Source: JASHPR01 sp963842355 (GTDB taxonomy: Bacteria > Actinomycetota > Actinomycetes > Streptosporangiales > Streptosporangiaceae). From it: a stretch of DNA of 64,000 nt. Positions 23,618 to 32,227 of this stretch are shown one piece after another. The stretch spans positions 139,584-203,583 of the forward strand of contig CAWJGC010000014.1 in NCBI GenBank assembly GCA_963842355.1. The letters are read 5' to 3'. The translations under genes and the position numbers were made by a program. Position 1 is the stretch's first letter; every line of letters begins with the position of its first letter. The notes beneath the pieces were generated by a model, which saw only the letters and a list, made by a program, of their open reading frames with translations, ran no database searches and was not told the origin of the DNA.

Positions 23618-24566
23618 GCGGGTCCAGAACCGCTTCTCCCGGCAGGGACCGCGGCGCCGTCTCGGCCACCGTGTCGGCGAAGGACTCCCTGAGGGCCTGC
23701 ACCGCCGCCCGCAGCGCCGGCCGCGCCCCCCTCAGGGACCGCCAGACCGCATAGACCTGCCGGGTCGGGGTCGGCTCGACGGCCAGGACCCGGACGGTGT
23801 CCGGCACCGCTCCCCGCCCCATCCGCGGCACCAGCGCGACGCCCATTCCCTCCGCGACCATCGCGATCTGGCTCGCGTACTCCACCACGACGTGCGCGAA
23901 CCGCCGTGCGTTCGGAACGGCCGCGAACGACCGGACGAGCAGGTCGTGAGCCACGGACCCGGGCTCGTACAACCATGCCTCGTCGCTGAGGTCGGCCATC
24001 GCCACCGACCCGCAACCGGCCAGCGGGTGGCTCACGTGCACGAGCGCGTCGGAGATGTCGTCACCAAGACGGCGGGCGCTGAGACCGGCCGACAGGGCGA
24101 GCGGCATCTCGAGCCAGTCGTGGACGACGGCGATGTCCACGGATCCGTCCTCGACCAGGGTCATGGCGTGATGCGAGTCGGCTTCGACGAGGTGGCATTC
24201 CAGGCCCGACCAGTTGGCCCGCAGCCGGTGCAGGGCGGCCGGGACGATGCCGCGCGTGGCCGTGGCGAACGCCGCGAGGGTCAGCGTCCCGGCGACCGTC
24301 TGCCGCTGGTTCTCGAGTTGGACCTGCATCTCCTCGATCTCGTCGAGGATGCGGTGCGCCATGTCGGCCACGAGCCGCCCGGCCGCCGACAGGGTGGCGA
24401 CCCGCCCGTTCTGCTCGACGAGCACCTGATGGACGTCGCGTTCCAGCTTGGAGATCTGCTGCGACACGGCGGACGGCGTGTAGCCCAGGGCTCGTGCCGC
24501 GGCGGTTATCGATCCCTCAGAGGCCAGGCTGGCGATTGCTTGCAGACCGGAAATGCTAACTGTCAC
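23571..24566 (-). CDS. LysR family transcriptional regulator
   Basis: The GTG at 24566 is preferred: GGAGGTG lies 9 bases before it and the helix-turn-helix begins at once. The frame upstream of it is not protein-like. Residues 1-60 form the LysR winged helix (LQAIASLASEGSITAAARAL, then YTPSAVSQQISKLE), and residues 90-290 form the periplasmic-binding-type effector domain (VAGTLTLAAFATATRGIVP, then DIAVVHDWLEMPL). The C-terminal tail of about 30 residues overlaps the SDR gene on the other strand and may be non-functional. LysR proteins usually activate a divergent gene. The nearest divergent region, at 24567-24800, holds no obvious gene, so its target is unclear. Confidence 0.87.
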   Translation of the reverse strand: MTVSISGLQAIASLASEGSITAAARALGYTPSAVSQQISKLERDVHQVLVEQNGRVATLSAAGRLVADMAHRILDEIEEMQVQLENQRQTVAGTLTLAAFATATRGIVPAALHRLRANWSGLECHLVEADSHHAMTLVEDGSVDIAVVHDWLEMPLALSAGLSARRLGDDISDALVHVSHPLAGCGSVAMADLSDEAWLYEPGSVAHDLLVRSFAAVPNARRFAHVVVEYASQIAMVAEGMGVALVPRMGRGAVPDTVRVLAVEPTPTRQVYAVWRSLRGARPALRAAVQALRESFADTVAETAPRSLPGEAVLDPLRLARTASLPTAGRR

Positions 24567-24840
24567 TTCGCCGTCACCTCCAGGCTCCCGTTCTCTCACC
24601 GGCACCAGGGAGAGCACGTCGCGGGGCTGCTGGCCACGAGCGAAGATCCGCCCGCGGGCCATGCCTCCCAGCGTGGCCTGGGCGCCTGACATTCGCGAGC
24701 GTGCCGACGCAATTCGGCTACTCGGGCGGGCCAAGTTCCTGGCGCGAGCTGCCTGCGCTGAGCACGGACGGCGGAGCCGGGTACTCAAGACTGAGCACGC
24801 CCGGCTCAGAGGCCGGCCGACCCGTCGATGACCTCGCGGA

Positions 24841-25413
<573 letters not shown>

Positions 25414-25503
25414 TGCGCAAGAGTACCGCCGATGGGGTACACCGGCTCCGAAGGACTCCTAAGGCGCTGCGCATTTCCGGGACGGTGGCTCTATGGCCGC
25501 TTG

Positions 25504-26115
25504 CTATGTCTGGGCCAGTGCCGGGAACTGGGGCGCGCGCAGAGTTTCCAGGCGCTGCAGGACCGCGATCCTGGCGCGGGCGATCGCCTCTGGCTGGCGG
25601 CAGAGCCGGTGCTGGTGGCTGCCCGCGCCAAGGAGGGCCTGGATCTCGAAGGCGGCCTGCGCGGGGTCGCAGGGGGCGAGTTGTTCCAGCCTGACGCCAG
25701 CCGAGACCAGGTCTTCGAGCTGTCGCATCCACCAGTTCATGGTCGCCTCGACCGCGTCACGTACCGGACCGCCGCGGGAAGCATACTCGTGGGAGACCGT
25801 GACCCAGAAGTCTCCGCCATGCAGCCCGGTCTCAGCGCTGTAGTCCAGCAGGGCCGCGCAGATTGCCCACAGCCGCGGCACGCCGTCCGGGACGGCCTGG
25901 GCGGGGGTGACCACGTCGTGCAGGAACTTGGCCCGCGCGTAGCCGATGGTCTCCAGCTGCAGCGCCTGCTTAGAGCCGAAGTGGCCGTAGATCCCGGCCT
26001 TGCTCATGGCCAGCTCGTCGGCGAGCCGGCCAATCGTAAGGGATTGCAGGCCGTAGAGCCCGGCCAGCTGGTAGGCGCGATCCAGGATGCGCGCTTTGGT
26101 CGTCCGGTCTTCCAC
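25504..26115 (-). CDS. TetR family transcriptional repressor
   Basis: This 203-residue TetR-type repressor carries its helix-turn-helix at residues 8-55 (ILDRAYQLAGLYGLQSLTIG, then LADELAMSKAGIYGHFGSKQ). The rest is an all-helical ligand domain with WWMRQLEDLVSAGV and a C-terminal AAFEIQALLGAGSHQHRL helix of the TetR_C_33 kind. A perfect double operator lies immediately upstream, overlapping the start region of the divergent gene. The repressor very probably controls itself and that gene, a methyltransferase now inactivated by deletion. Because the repressor and operator are intact while the target is broken, this may be an orphaned regulatory circuit or may control other loci. Confidence 0.92.
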   Translation of the reverse strand: MEDRTTKARILDRAYQLAGLYGLQSLTIGRLADELAMSKAGIYGHFGSKQALQLETIGYARAKFLHDVVTPAQAVPDGVPRLWAICAALLDYSAETGLHGGDFWVTVSHEYASRGGPVRDAVEATMNWWMRQLEDLVSAGVRLEQLAPCDPAQAAFEIQALLGAGSHQHRLCRQPEAIARARIAVLQRLETLRAPQFPALAQT

Positions 26116-26128
26116 GGGGCCAGCCTAT

Positions 26129-26170
26129 GCATACGATCGTTCGTATGCTAGCGTACGAACGATCGTATGC
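26129..26170. promoter_or_regulatory. Double TetR operator, perfect 17-bp dyad
   Basis: Perfect 17-bp inverted repeat arms at 26129-26145 and 26154-26170 with 8 bases between. Each arm contains ATACGA and TCGTAT half-sites around a 4-base centre, so two 16-bp operators sit side by side. It lies between the TetR start (14 bases away) and the methyltransferase remnant (21 bases away), covering both promoters. Confidence 0.9.
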
Positions 26171-26190
26171 ATGGCAGCGGAGGGGCAGAT

Positions 26191-26504
26191 ATGGCTGAGG
26201 CAACCGCGAGCCGGGTCCAGCGCTACATCCTCGAAGGCGGCGACGAGGAGCTGCGGCGGCTGCTGAGCTTGTCTGAAGTGACCGCCGGGCCGGCCCGGCA
26301 GGCTTCTTCGTTCTCGGCGAACCGGAGCTCGGCTTCGAGATCCACGCCGGCACCTTGGCCGCGTTCACCGGGGCCGCCGTTCAGCTCGGCATCGCCGCCG
26401 AGACCATCGACGGCCTGTTCGGCAGCCTCCGGGCTGGCCAGGCGGGCGGCTACGAGTGGGTGTCCTCGCCGTTCTTCATCGACCTGGCGCTGCGCAGGCC
26501 CTGA
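26191..26504 (+). pseudogene. SAM-dependent methyltransferase, internally deleted
   Basis: The ATG at 26191, with GGAGGGG before it, opens MAEATASRVQRYILEGGDEE, a normal N-terminus of a class I methyltransferase. About 35 codons later the frame changes, and the C-terminal part appears: GFFVLGEPELGFEIHAGTLA, then IAAETIDGLFGSLRAGQAGG, then YEWVSSPFFIDLALRRP and stop. The SAM-binding core (DxGxGxG) is gone. The gene faces the TetR operator and was its probable target. Confidence 0.75.
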
Positions 26505-26595
26505 ATCGCGCAATGATGGGTGGATGCCCGGACGATGACAATAAATATGATCACGGAATCGGCAGGAGAAACAAGGTCACCCACTGCATATCACA

Positions 26596-27390
26596 TTACT
26601 GCCAGCTAAAGCGATTGCTCAGCCGTCCCAGGGCGCCGATCTCAACCGACACCTCGTCGCCTTCACTGAGATACCGTGGCGGGGACGAACTCATTCCAAC
26701 GCCGCCCGGCGTGCCGGTTACAAGGACGTCGCCGGGCTCTAGGGTCATAGTCCGGGTGACATAGGCGATCAGCTCAGCGACTCCGAAGATCATGTCAGCA
26801 GTAGAGCCATCTTGGCGCAGCTCGCCGTTGACCCAGCATCTGATCGGCAGTTGCTGAGGATCGCCCAGCTCGTCAGGGGTGACAAGCATCGGCCCCATCG
26901 GAAGGAACTCGTCGATGGCTTTCCCGGCAGTCCACTGAGTGGTGCGGAACTGGAGTTCTCGTGCTGAGACGTCGTTGGCGCAAACGTAGCCAGCGACGTA
27001 GTCGAGCGCGTCAGCGACAGAAACATCGCGTGCCATCCGTCCGATCACCACGCCGAGCTCCGCCTCGTAGTCGAGGCTGGTAACAACTCGGGGGACCTTC
27101 ACGGTGACGCCGGGATCCGCGACTGAGTTCGCGAACTTGCAGAACAGTGGAGGATCAGCCGGCACGGCAAAACCAGTTTCAGCTGCGTGATCACGGTAGT
27201 TCAGGCCAACGCAGATGATCTTGCCTGGCTTGCGCACGGGAGCTAGCAATCTCAACCCCGACAGCGGCAGCCCCTCTCCGTCACCATTGACGATGCCGTT
27301 CTGGAGGAACTCCATGATGTCCTGCCCCAGAGGGATGACCTTATCGTTCTCTAGTCGGCCGAATCCCCCCTCGTAGCTGACCAACTGCAT
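26596..27390 (-). CDS. Fumarylacetoacetate hydrolase (FAH) family protein
   Basis: The start at 27390 follows AGGAGGG by 6 bases; the longer frame has none. The 264-residue protein has an N-terminal cap and the FAH catalytic domain: ICVGLNYRDHAAETG, FCKFANSVADPG, and DYEAELGVVIGR with the Glu ligands of the Mg/Ca site. YVCANDVSARELQFR, KAIDEFLPMGPMLVT and VLVTGTPGGVGM follow. Members cleave C-C bonds of acylpyruvates or isomerise/decarboxylate ring-cleavage products such as oxalocrotonate-type dienoates. It lies 172 bases after the GntR gene, on the same strand as the catabolic operon. A late step in ring-product breakdown is the best inference. Its fairly AT-rich codon use differs slightly from neighbours. 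Confidence 0.87.
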   Translation of the reverse strand: MQLVSYEGGFGRLENDKVIPLGQDIMEFLQNGIVNGDGEGLPLSGLRLLAPVRKPGKIICVGLNYRDHAAETGFAVPADPPLFCKFANSVADPGVTVKVPRVVTSLDYEAELGVVIGRMARDVSVADALDYVAGYVCANDVSARELQFRTTQWTAGKAIDEFLPMGPMLVTPDELGDPQQLPIRCWVNGELRQDGSTADMIFGVAELIAYVTRTMTLEPGDVLVTGTPGGVGMSSSPPRYLSEGDEVSVEIGALGRLSNRFSWQ

Positions 27391-27562
27391 GTATACCCTC
27401 CTCGGGACCATTCGCCTGTCCGTCTTCATAAGGACAAGTCATCCGTATGCCCTCGTGCGAGGCTGGTGCAACTCACTCGAGCGGCCAAGCCCGGGTCGCT
27501 TCTCCCAGCTCGCGGTTGAGCCTGAAGAGCCTGGTAGGGCGCTATGCCCATCCCTACCCGCG

Positions 27563-28270
27563 TCACGTGCCACCCGCCAAGGCAAATATCCCGCCTAGGT
27601 CGATCCTCAGGGCGAGTAGCCTGCGGAGTTCGTCGCACGTCGTGTTCAAATGCCGGTCAACAATTTTTTCCAGAGCATCCGCGTCCCTGCTTGTTAGCAA
27701 CATGACCATCTCTCGGTGATCTCGGATCGACGCAGCACGAAACTCTGGGTCAGCGTGTATAGCCAGACGCACGTAGGGCTCCGACTGGAGGCGCAGATTC
27801 CGGATCAGGCTGGTCAACTTGGCTCTTCTGCTGATATCGAAGAGCCCCATATGGAACTTCTCGTGGATCTCGAACCATTCACGCGAACCATCCGCAGCCT
27901 CAAGCTGCTCGAAGTTGGCGCGCATGAGCATCATGTCATCGTCCGTCACTGCTGCTGCCGCGAATGCAGCGGCCTGCTTCTCAAGTGCAAGCCTAATTTC
28001 GTAGACCTCGATGAGATCTGCCAGAGATGGCTGGAAGACGTAGACCTGCCGACCCTTCTTCACGAGGAGACCGTCGCCGACAAGCCGGCCGATGGACTCA
28101 CGGACGGGAGTCCTGCTCATGCCGAGCTTGGTGGCCCACTCCTCCTCAAGGACCGGCTCACCACCAGATATCTCGCCAGAAATAATCGCCGCCCGAAGGC
28201 CCTGAGTTGCTTTGGTCACAGACGCGCCGCGTCGCTCCCGCCGCACACTGCCTTGTCCTGGTTCAGCCAC
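27563..28270 (-). CDS. GntR family regulator, FadR/FCD subfamily
   Basis: This 235-residue protein has an N-terminal winged helix (LRAAIISGEISGGEPVLEEE, then WATKLGMSRTPVRESIGRLV, then GDGLLVKKG) and a C-terminal FCD ligand domain. In FCD domains one Asp and three His bind a metal; candidates here are D119-type residues in WFEIHEKFHMGLF and His in RDHREMVMLL and VDRHLNTT. It sits inside the catabolic block between the FAD monooxygenase and the FAH gene. FCD regulators bind carboxylic acids and repress nearby catabolic genes. The GTTGTATACAAC palindrome before the permease gene is a fitting operator. It probably controls the whole operon in response to the substrate or an acidic intermediate. 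Confidence 0.9.
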   Translation of the reverse strand: MAEPGQGSVRRERRGASVTKATQGLRAAIISGEISGGEPVLEEEWATKLGMSRTPVRESIGRLVGDGLLVKKGRQVYVFQPSLADLIEVYEIRLALEKQAAAFAAAAVTDDDMMLMRANFEQLEAADGSREWFEIHEKFHMGLFDISRRAKLTSLIRNLRLQSEPYVRLAIHADPEFRAASIRDHREMVMLLTSRDADALEKIVDRHLNTTCDELRRLLALRIDLGGIFALAGGT

Positions 28271-28279
28271 AGAATTATT

Positions 28280-29542
28280 TTACGCGGTGTTAGAGGGATT
28301 GGACGGGCCGCGAGCCAGGCCGCGAGTTGCTGGCCTGCTGAGTAGGCCCCGCAGATTAGACCGCTGCGCCCGGTTCAGCATCGTCTCGACGAAGGGCGCT
28401 CTGACGAAGGTGCTCACTGCCACCGATCGGACGTCTTCGAGAGCCTCTGGCCACACGCCGACCACCTTGCCGTAGGCGTTGGTCCAGCGCTCCGTGTGGT
28501 CGGTGACGGGCCTGCACGCGCGCTCCCATGCGGAAAGAGCCCGCTCGACGTCGCTGATGCCGGACACGAACTCCGCGAGGCCGAGACAGTTCGCGAAGGC
28601 GAGATTTGCGGCCTGTCCGAGCCAGGGGGGCTGCCCGTGAGCGGCGTCGCCGACGATCGCGACATGACCCGCCGACCACCGTACGGCTTCGACCGTCTCG
28701 AAGTTGTCCCACCGGCCCTCCGAGCCGATCCGCTCGATGACGGACGCGAGGCGAGGGTGGCTGGCTGTCCAGCTCGCCTTGTTGACCGGGAGCTGCCGGC
28801 CTTCCGTGTCCTGCTGGGAGCACACCATGCAGAGGTATACGTTGTCGTCGCTGCAGGGGTTGTAGAGAAGACCGCGGCTGCCGGACCAGTGCTCTTGGGC
28901 GACATCCCTCGTTTCGCCGGGCAGACGCGGGATCAGCAGCCGGATCGCCCCGTTCCCGAGATCACGGTGGCCTTTGGTCAGCCTGAGTGATTCCCGCAAC
29001 TTCGAGCGCAGGCCATCCGCACTGACGACCAGGCTGGCCTTCGCGGCTGAGCCGTCGCCGAAGGAGACGGTGCCGTCTGGTCTGGCCCGCAGCGCCTGGG
29101 AGTTCGTCACGATCTCGACGCCGGCTTCCTTCGCCCCGCTCTTCAGCGCATCGTAGAGATCCGCACGGGGCGGGACGATCAGCCGGTCGTATGGTGGCGC
29201 TTCCCGCCTTCGCAGCAGCCTCCCCCGGCGATCGCGGATCTCCCATGCCGACATCCGCTGGCCCCGGTACACGGCCGCTTCGAGCACGCCGATTGCCTCG
29301 AGCGACCGGAGCCCGTTCTCCCAGAGCCAGATCCCGGCGCCGAACATGCGCAGGTCGGCCGCTTGCTCATGCACCCGCACGGACCAGCCGCGCTGCGCGA
29401 GGGCCGTCGCGGCGAACAGCCCGGCCAGGCCGCCGCCGACGACGATGGCGTCGCGGGGATACCGGTAACCGGGCTGCCCCGCCGCAGCGCCAGAACCAGC
29501 CGGACTGGGGCCAGCCGGGCTAGGGGATGCAGGCGACGACAT
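28280..29542 (-). CDS. FAD-dependent aromatic/heteroaromatic monooxygenase
   Basis: The start at 29542 gives a 420-residue class A flavoprotein monooxygenase. It begins with a Pro/Ala-rich tail, then AIVVGGGLAGLFAATALAQ (FAD, GxGxxG), a DG-type motif in VSADGLRSKLRE, and the GD motif in VAIVGDAAHGQPPWLGQA. The family includes salicylate and 6-hydroxynicotinate 3-monooxygenases, which hydroxylate or decarboxylatively hydroxylate electron-rich rings with NAD(P)H and O2. In this operon, after a molybdenum hydroxylase, it would add a second oxygen to the ring. The start overlaps the RidA gene end by 23 bases. The exact substrate is not deducible from sequence alone. Confidence 0.87.
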   Translation of the reverse strand: MSSPASPSPAGPSPAGSGAAAGQPGYRYPRDAIVVGGGLAGLFAATALAQRGWSVRVHEQAADLRMFGAGIWLWENGLRSLEAIGVLEAAVYRGQRMSAWEIRDRRGRLLRRREAPPYDRLIVPPRADLYDALKSGAKEAGVEIVTNSQALRARPDGTVSFGDGSAAKASLVVSADGLRSKLRESLRLTKGHRDLGNGAIRLLIPRLPGETRDVAQEHWSGSRGLLYNPCSDDNVYLCMVCSQQDTEGRQLPVNKASWTASHPRLASVIERIGSEGRWDNFETVEAVRWSAGHVAIVGDAAHGQPPWLGQAANLAFANCLGLAEFVSGISDVERALSAWERACRPVTDHTERWTNAYGKVVGVWPEALEDVRSVAVSTFVRAPFVETMLNRAQRSNLRGLLSRPATRGLARGPSNPSNTA

Positions 29543-29915
29543 CGATCTCCACCTTCGCACCGGGAAGAGCCAGCCGTGATACCTCGATGAGCGTGCTGGC
29601 GGGCCGCACGTCCCCGAAGAACTCCTGGCGGACCGGATTGATCTTCGGGCGGTCATCAATGTCGGTGAGATAGACCGTCACCTTCAGGACACTGGCGAGG
29701 CTGGCGCCTGCTGCTGACAAGATGGCCGCGAGGTTCTTGAGCACCTGCCTGGTCTGAGCGGCCGGATCGTCTCCGCCGACGAGCTCGCCGCGGCCGTCAG
29801 CGGCAACGCAGCCGGAAACGAAGACCAGGTTGCCGCAGATCACGCCGTGGGTGTAGTGGCTTATCGGCTCGTGCACTCCCTCGACGCGCACTTCCTGCCG
29901 GCCTTGCCCTGACAT
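29520..29915 (-). CDS. RidA/YjgF/Rid family protein
   Basis: This 131-residue Rid protein carries YTHGVICGNLVFVSGCVAAD, then QTRQVLKNLAAILSAAGASL, VLKVTVYLTDIDD, and RPASTLIEVSRLALPGAKVE with the conserved Arg and Glu region that binds substrate carboxylates. Rid proteins hydrolyse enamine/imine intermediates. In catabolic operons they remove ammonia from ring-opened amino dienoates (2-aminomuconate deaminase) or aminoacrylate (RutC). Its ATG overlaps the stop of the alpha/beta hydrolase by one base. The likely role is deamination of a ring-cleavage product of an N-heterocycle, made after the monooxygenase step. Confidence 0.9.
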   Translation of the reverse strand: MSGQGRQEVRVEGVHEPISHYTHGVICGNLVFVSGCVAADGRGELVGGDDPAAQTRQVLKNLAAILSAAGASLASVLKVTVYLTDIDDRPKINPVRQEFFGDVRPASTLIEVSRLALPGAKVEIDVVACIP

Positions 29916-30781
29916 CAGCGTGCCTCCTCCAGTGTGGACATCCCATCGCGTGGCGAACTCACCGTGAGTCCCTTCTCGTTCAGGAAGGTCAGCACGGCGG
30001 CGTTGAAGAGGTCAGGCTCTTCGAAATACGGCGCGTGGCCAGCGTCCGGGATCATCACCAGTGGCACGCCGCCGCCCAGGATCCGCTGTGATTCCTGCCC
30101 GATGACGGGCGGGACGATGACGTCCTCGGCGCCCCACACGAGCAGCGTCGGCGGGAGTATGGCCAGCCCGGCGAGGCGTTCGCCGACGACGTCGTCGTCG
30201 AGCCCGTGCCGGAAGTACTCGGCCAGGGCAGCGAACGCGGTGCTGGCTCCAGGCGAGCTGTTGATCAGCGATTCCTCGCGGACCCAGTCCGCTGTTACCA
30301 ATTCAGGATCGTGAATGACGCGAGTCAGCTTGGCGTAGATACCCTCCGCGCTGGTGTCCAGGAGCGAATTCGCAACCGCTTGGCATCCCGGCTCGCCGAG
30401 CGGCGTGATGCCGAGGGTCCCGACCATGATGAGAGCGGCCGCCCGTGCGGGCTCGCGGCAGGTCACGGCAGCCTGGACGTACCCGCCGAGCGAGGTGCCT
30501 ATGAGCACGCTGCGGTCAGCGGCGACGGAGTCGAGGAAGCGCAGCACGAGCGAGGCGTATCCGTTGATCGAGTAGTCGAAGCTGCCTTTCCCGGAGAACC
30601 CGTGCCCGGGCAGGTCGATCGCGTAGACGTGCAGGCCTGCACCGGCAAGGGCACCGATGTTGTGGCGCCACCGGTCCGCACGGGCGCCGACTCCGTGCAA
30701 GAGCAAGGCGACATTATCGCCAGAGCCTTCCTCGACGATCCGGATGGTGGTCCCGTCTACGCCGTATGGGTAGAAAATCAC
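29915..30781 (-). CDS. Alpha/beta-fold hydrolase
   Basis: The GTG at 30781 is the sensible start: the residues before it are arginine-rich read-through of the upstream gene in another frame. The 288-residue protein has the oxyanion motif LLLHGVGARADRW, the nucleophile elbow VLIGTSLGGYVQAA (GTSLGG, Ser nucleophile), the acid region LLVWGAEDVIVP (Asp) and the catalytic His in IPDAGHAPYFEEP. This pattern is that of meta-cleavage-product hydrolases and of RutD or NicD-like deformylases. In this cluster it would hydrolyse an amide, formamide or C-C bond after ring opening. One-base overlap with the RidA start implies co-translation. Confidence 0.9.
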   Translation of the reverse strand: MIFYPYGVDGTTIRIVEEGSGDNVALLLHGVGARADRWRHNIGALAGAGLHVYAIDLPGHGFSGKGSFDYSINGYASLVLRFLDSVAADRSVLIGTSLGGYVQAAVTCREPARAAALIMVGTLGITPLGEPGCQAVANSLLDTSAEGIYAKLTRVIHDPELVTADWVREESLINSSPGASTAFAALAEYFRHGLDDDVVGERLAGLAILPPTLLVWGAEDVIVPPVIGQESQRILGGGVPLVMIPDAGHAPYFEEPDLFNAAVLTFLNEKGLTVSSPRDGMSTLEEAR

Positions 30782-30803
30782 GTTCGGCTGCGCTCTCGTG
30801 GCT

Positions 30804-31325
30804 TCACGCCTCAGCCGGAACTGAGCGCATCTCGGTTGCGGCGGCGAGCGCCGCGTCCACGATCTTCTGGTAGCCCGTGCACCGGCACAAGTTGCCCCGG
30901 ATCCCCTCCCGCACCTCATCGGGCGTCGGATCCGGGTTGCGCTGCAGCAGGTCGGTGATGACAGCGAGCATTCCCGGCGTGCAGAAGCCACACTGCACGG
31001 CCCCGTGCTCGTGGAAAGCGCGCTGCAGGGGCGCATAGCTCTGGTCCGATATCGCCTCGCCGAACGGCGCGGGGTCGCCAGACCCGGCGGCGAAACCCTC
31101 GACCGTCGTGACATCGCCCCCGTTGGCCTGCAGCGCGAGGACGTTGCACGACTTCACGCTGTGCCCGTTCAGCAGGACCGCGCAGCAGCCGCACCGCGCC
31201 TCCAGGCATCCGTTGTGGGTGCCGGTGAGCAGCAGATGATCGCGCAGGAACTCCAGCAGCAGCGTCCGCTCGTCCACCTCGGCCGTGCGCACCCGGCCGT
31301 TGACCCGCATGCTCACTGTCCGCAT
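30804..31325 (-). CDS. Molybdenum hydroxylase, 2Fe-2S subunit (CoxS-like)
   Basis: From the ATG at 31325 (GGGAGG 9 bases before) comes a 173-residue small subunit. The N-terminal plant-type ferredoxin cluster is NGCLEARCGCCAVLLNG with a preceding or later Cys (KSCNVLALQ). The C-terminal cluster is CGFCTPGML with CRCTGYQKIV. These eight cysteines bind two 2Fe-2S clusters that pass electrons from the molybdenum site to FAD. It follows the FAD subunit gene by 2 bases. Together with the next two genes it forms a xanthine-oxidase-family enzyme, which hydroxylates a carbon next to ring nitrogen (or an aldehyde/CO) using water. Confidence 0.93.
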   Translation of the reverse strand: MRTVSMRVNGRVRTAEVDERTLLLEFLRDHLLLTGTHNGCLEARCGCCAVLLNGHSVKSCNVLALQANGGDVTTVEGFAAGSGDPAPFGEAISDQSYAPLQRAFHEHGAVQCGFCTPGMLAVITDLLQRNPDPTPDEVREGIRGNLCRCTGYQKIVDAALAAATEMRSVPAEA

Positions 31326-31327
31326 GT

Positions 31328-32221
31328 CTACCGACCTCCCGACGGCGACGTCTCGTTGCCGTCTCCGTAGCCGTTCGTGTCTGACAAGGCGCGCCGCAGC
31401 AGGACGCCGCACGTATGCCGCAGGTACCCCGGCTCCAGGAACGGCCAGGGCCGCGCCGGGGGATCGGCCAGTGTGGCAAGCAGGTTCGCCGCCTCGGCGT
31501 ACAGCTCCGCCCCGGGCGACGCACCATCAAGCAGCTGCTCGATCTGCGTGAACCTGGTCGGGCTGCCCGTGCAGGCCCCCACGACCACGACCGGGTCGTG
31601 CAGGGCGCCAGCCGCGTCCCTCCGGCCGGCCACCGCCACTGACGCCTGCGCCGCGTCCATCGAGCGCATCCGGAACTTCCTGAAGGCCCACCAGAAATCG
31701 GCCGCCCGCTCCGGGAACACCAGCGACGTCAATAGCTCGTCCGGCCGCATGACGGTGGTCCCCTGGCCGGTGAAGAACTCGTGCGCGGGTACGAGCCGAT
31801 CCCCCGACTGCGACCTGAGCAGGAACTCGGCGCCGAGTGCCGTCGCCACCACCGGCAGGTCGAACCTCGGATCAGCCTGGCAGATGGCCCCACCTACCGT
31901 CGCCATCGAGCGGACCGGCAGGTCCGCGATGTCCGCCGCGACCCGCCCGAGCCCGAAGTAAGGGCCGTCGGGCGGCGAGTCGCCCAGCTCCCGGTAGCTC
32001 GTCGTGGCGCCGATGGCGAGCCGCGCGCGGTGGCTGGACAGGCCGTGCAGCTCGCTGATCCCGGCCAGCGAGATGAGATAGCGCGGTGCCCTGGCCCGGT
32101 CCTTCATCTCGAGCAGCAGGCTCTGGCCGCCGGCGATCGGCCTCGCGTCCTCCCCGTACTCGGCGAGCTGACTGAGTGCCTCGTCCAGCGAGGCCGATTC
32201 GAGATATGCGAAGCTGCGCAT
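31328..32221 (-). CDS. Molybdenum hydroxylase, FAD subunit (CoxM-like)
   Basis: This 297-residue FAD subunit of the xanthine dehydrogenase family has the PCMH-type FAD loop DARPIAGGQSLLLEMKDR, RLAIGATTSYRELG, and the second FAD motif MATVGGAICQADPRFDLP (cf. TIGGNxxxxxPxxD). GAEFLLRSQSGDRLVPAHEF and TTVMRPDELLTSLVFP follow. The C-terminal domain contains GACTGSPTRFTQIE, the CO-dehydrogenase flavoprotein C-terminal domain. Gene order large-medium-small and spacing of a few bases show a single translation unit. It takes electrons from the iron-sulfur subunit and passes them to O2 or another acceptor. Confidence 0.93.
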   Translation of the reverse strand: MRSFAYLESASLDEALSQLAEYGEDARPIAGGQSLLLEMKDRARAPRYLISLAGISELHGLSSHRARLAIGATTSYRELGDSPPDGPYFGLGRVAADIADLPVRSMATVGGAICQADPRFDLPVVATALGAEFLLRSQSGDRLVPAHEFFTGQGTTVMRPDELLTSLVFPERAADFWWAFRKFRMRSMDAAQASVAVAGRRDAAGALHDPVVVVGACTGSPTRFTQIEQLLDGASPGAELYAEAANLLATLADPPARPWPFLEPGYLRHTCGVLLRRALSDTNGYGDGNETSPSGGR

Positions 32222-32227
32222 CGAACG

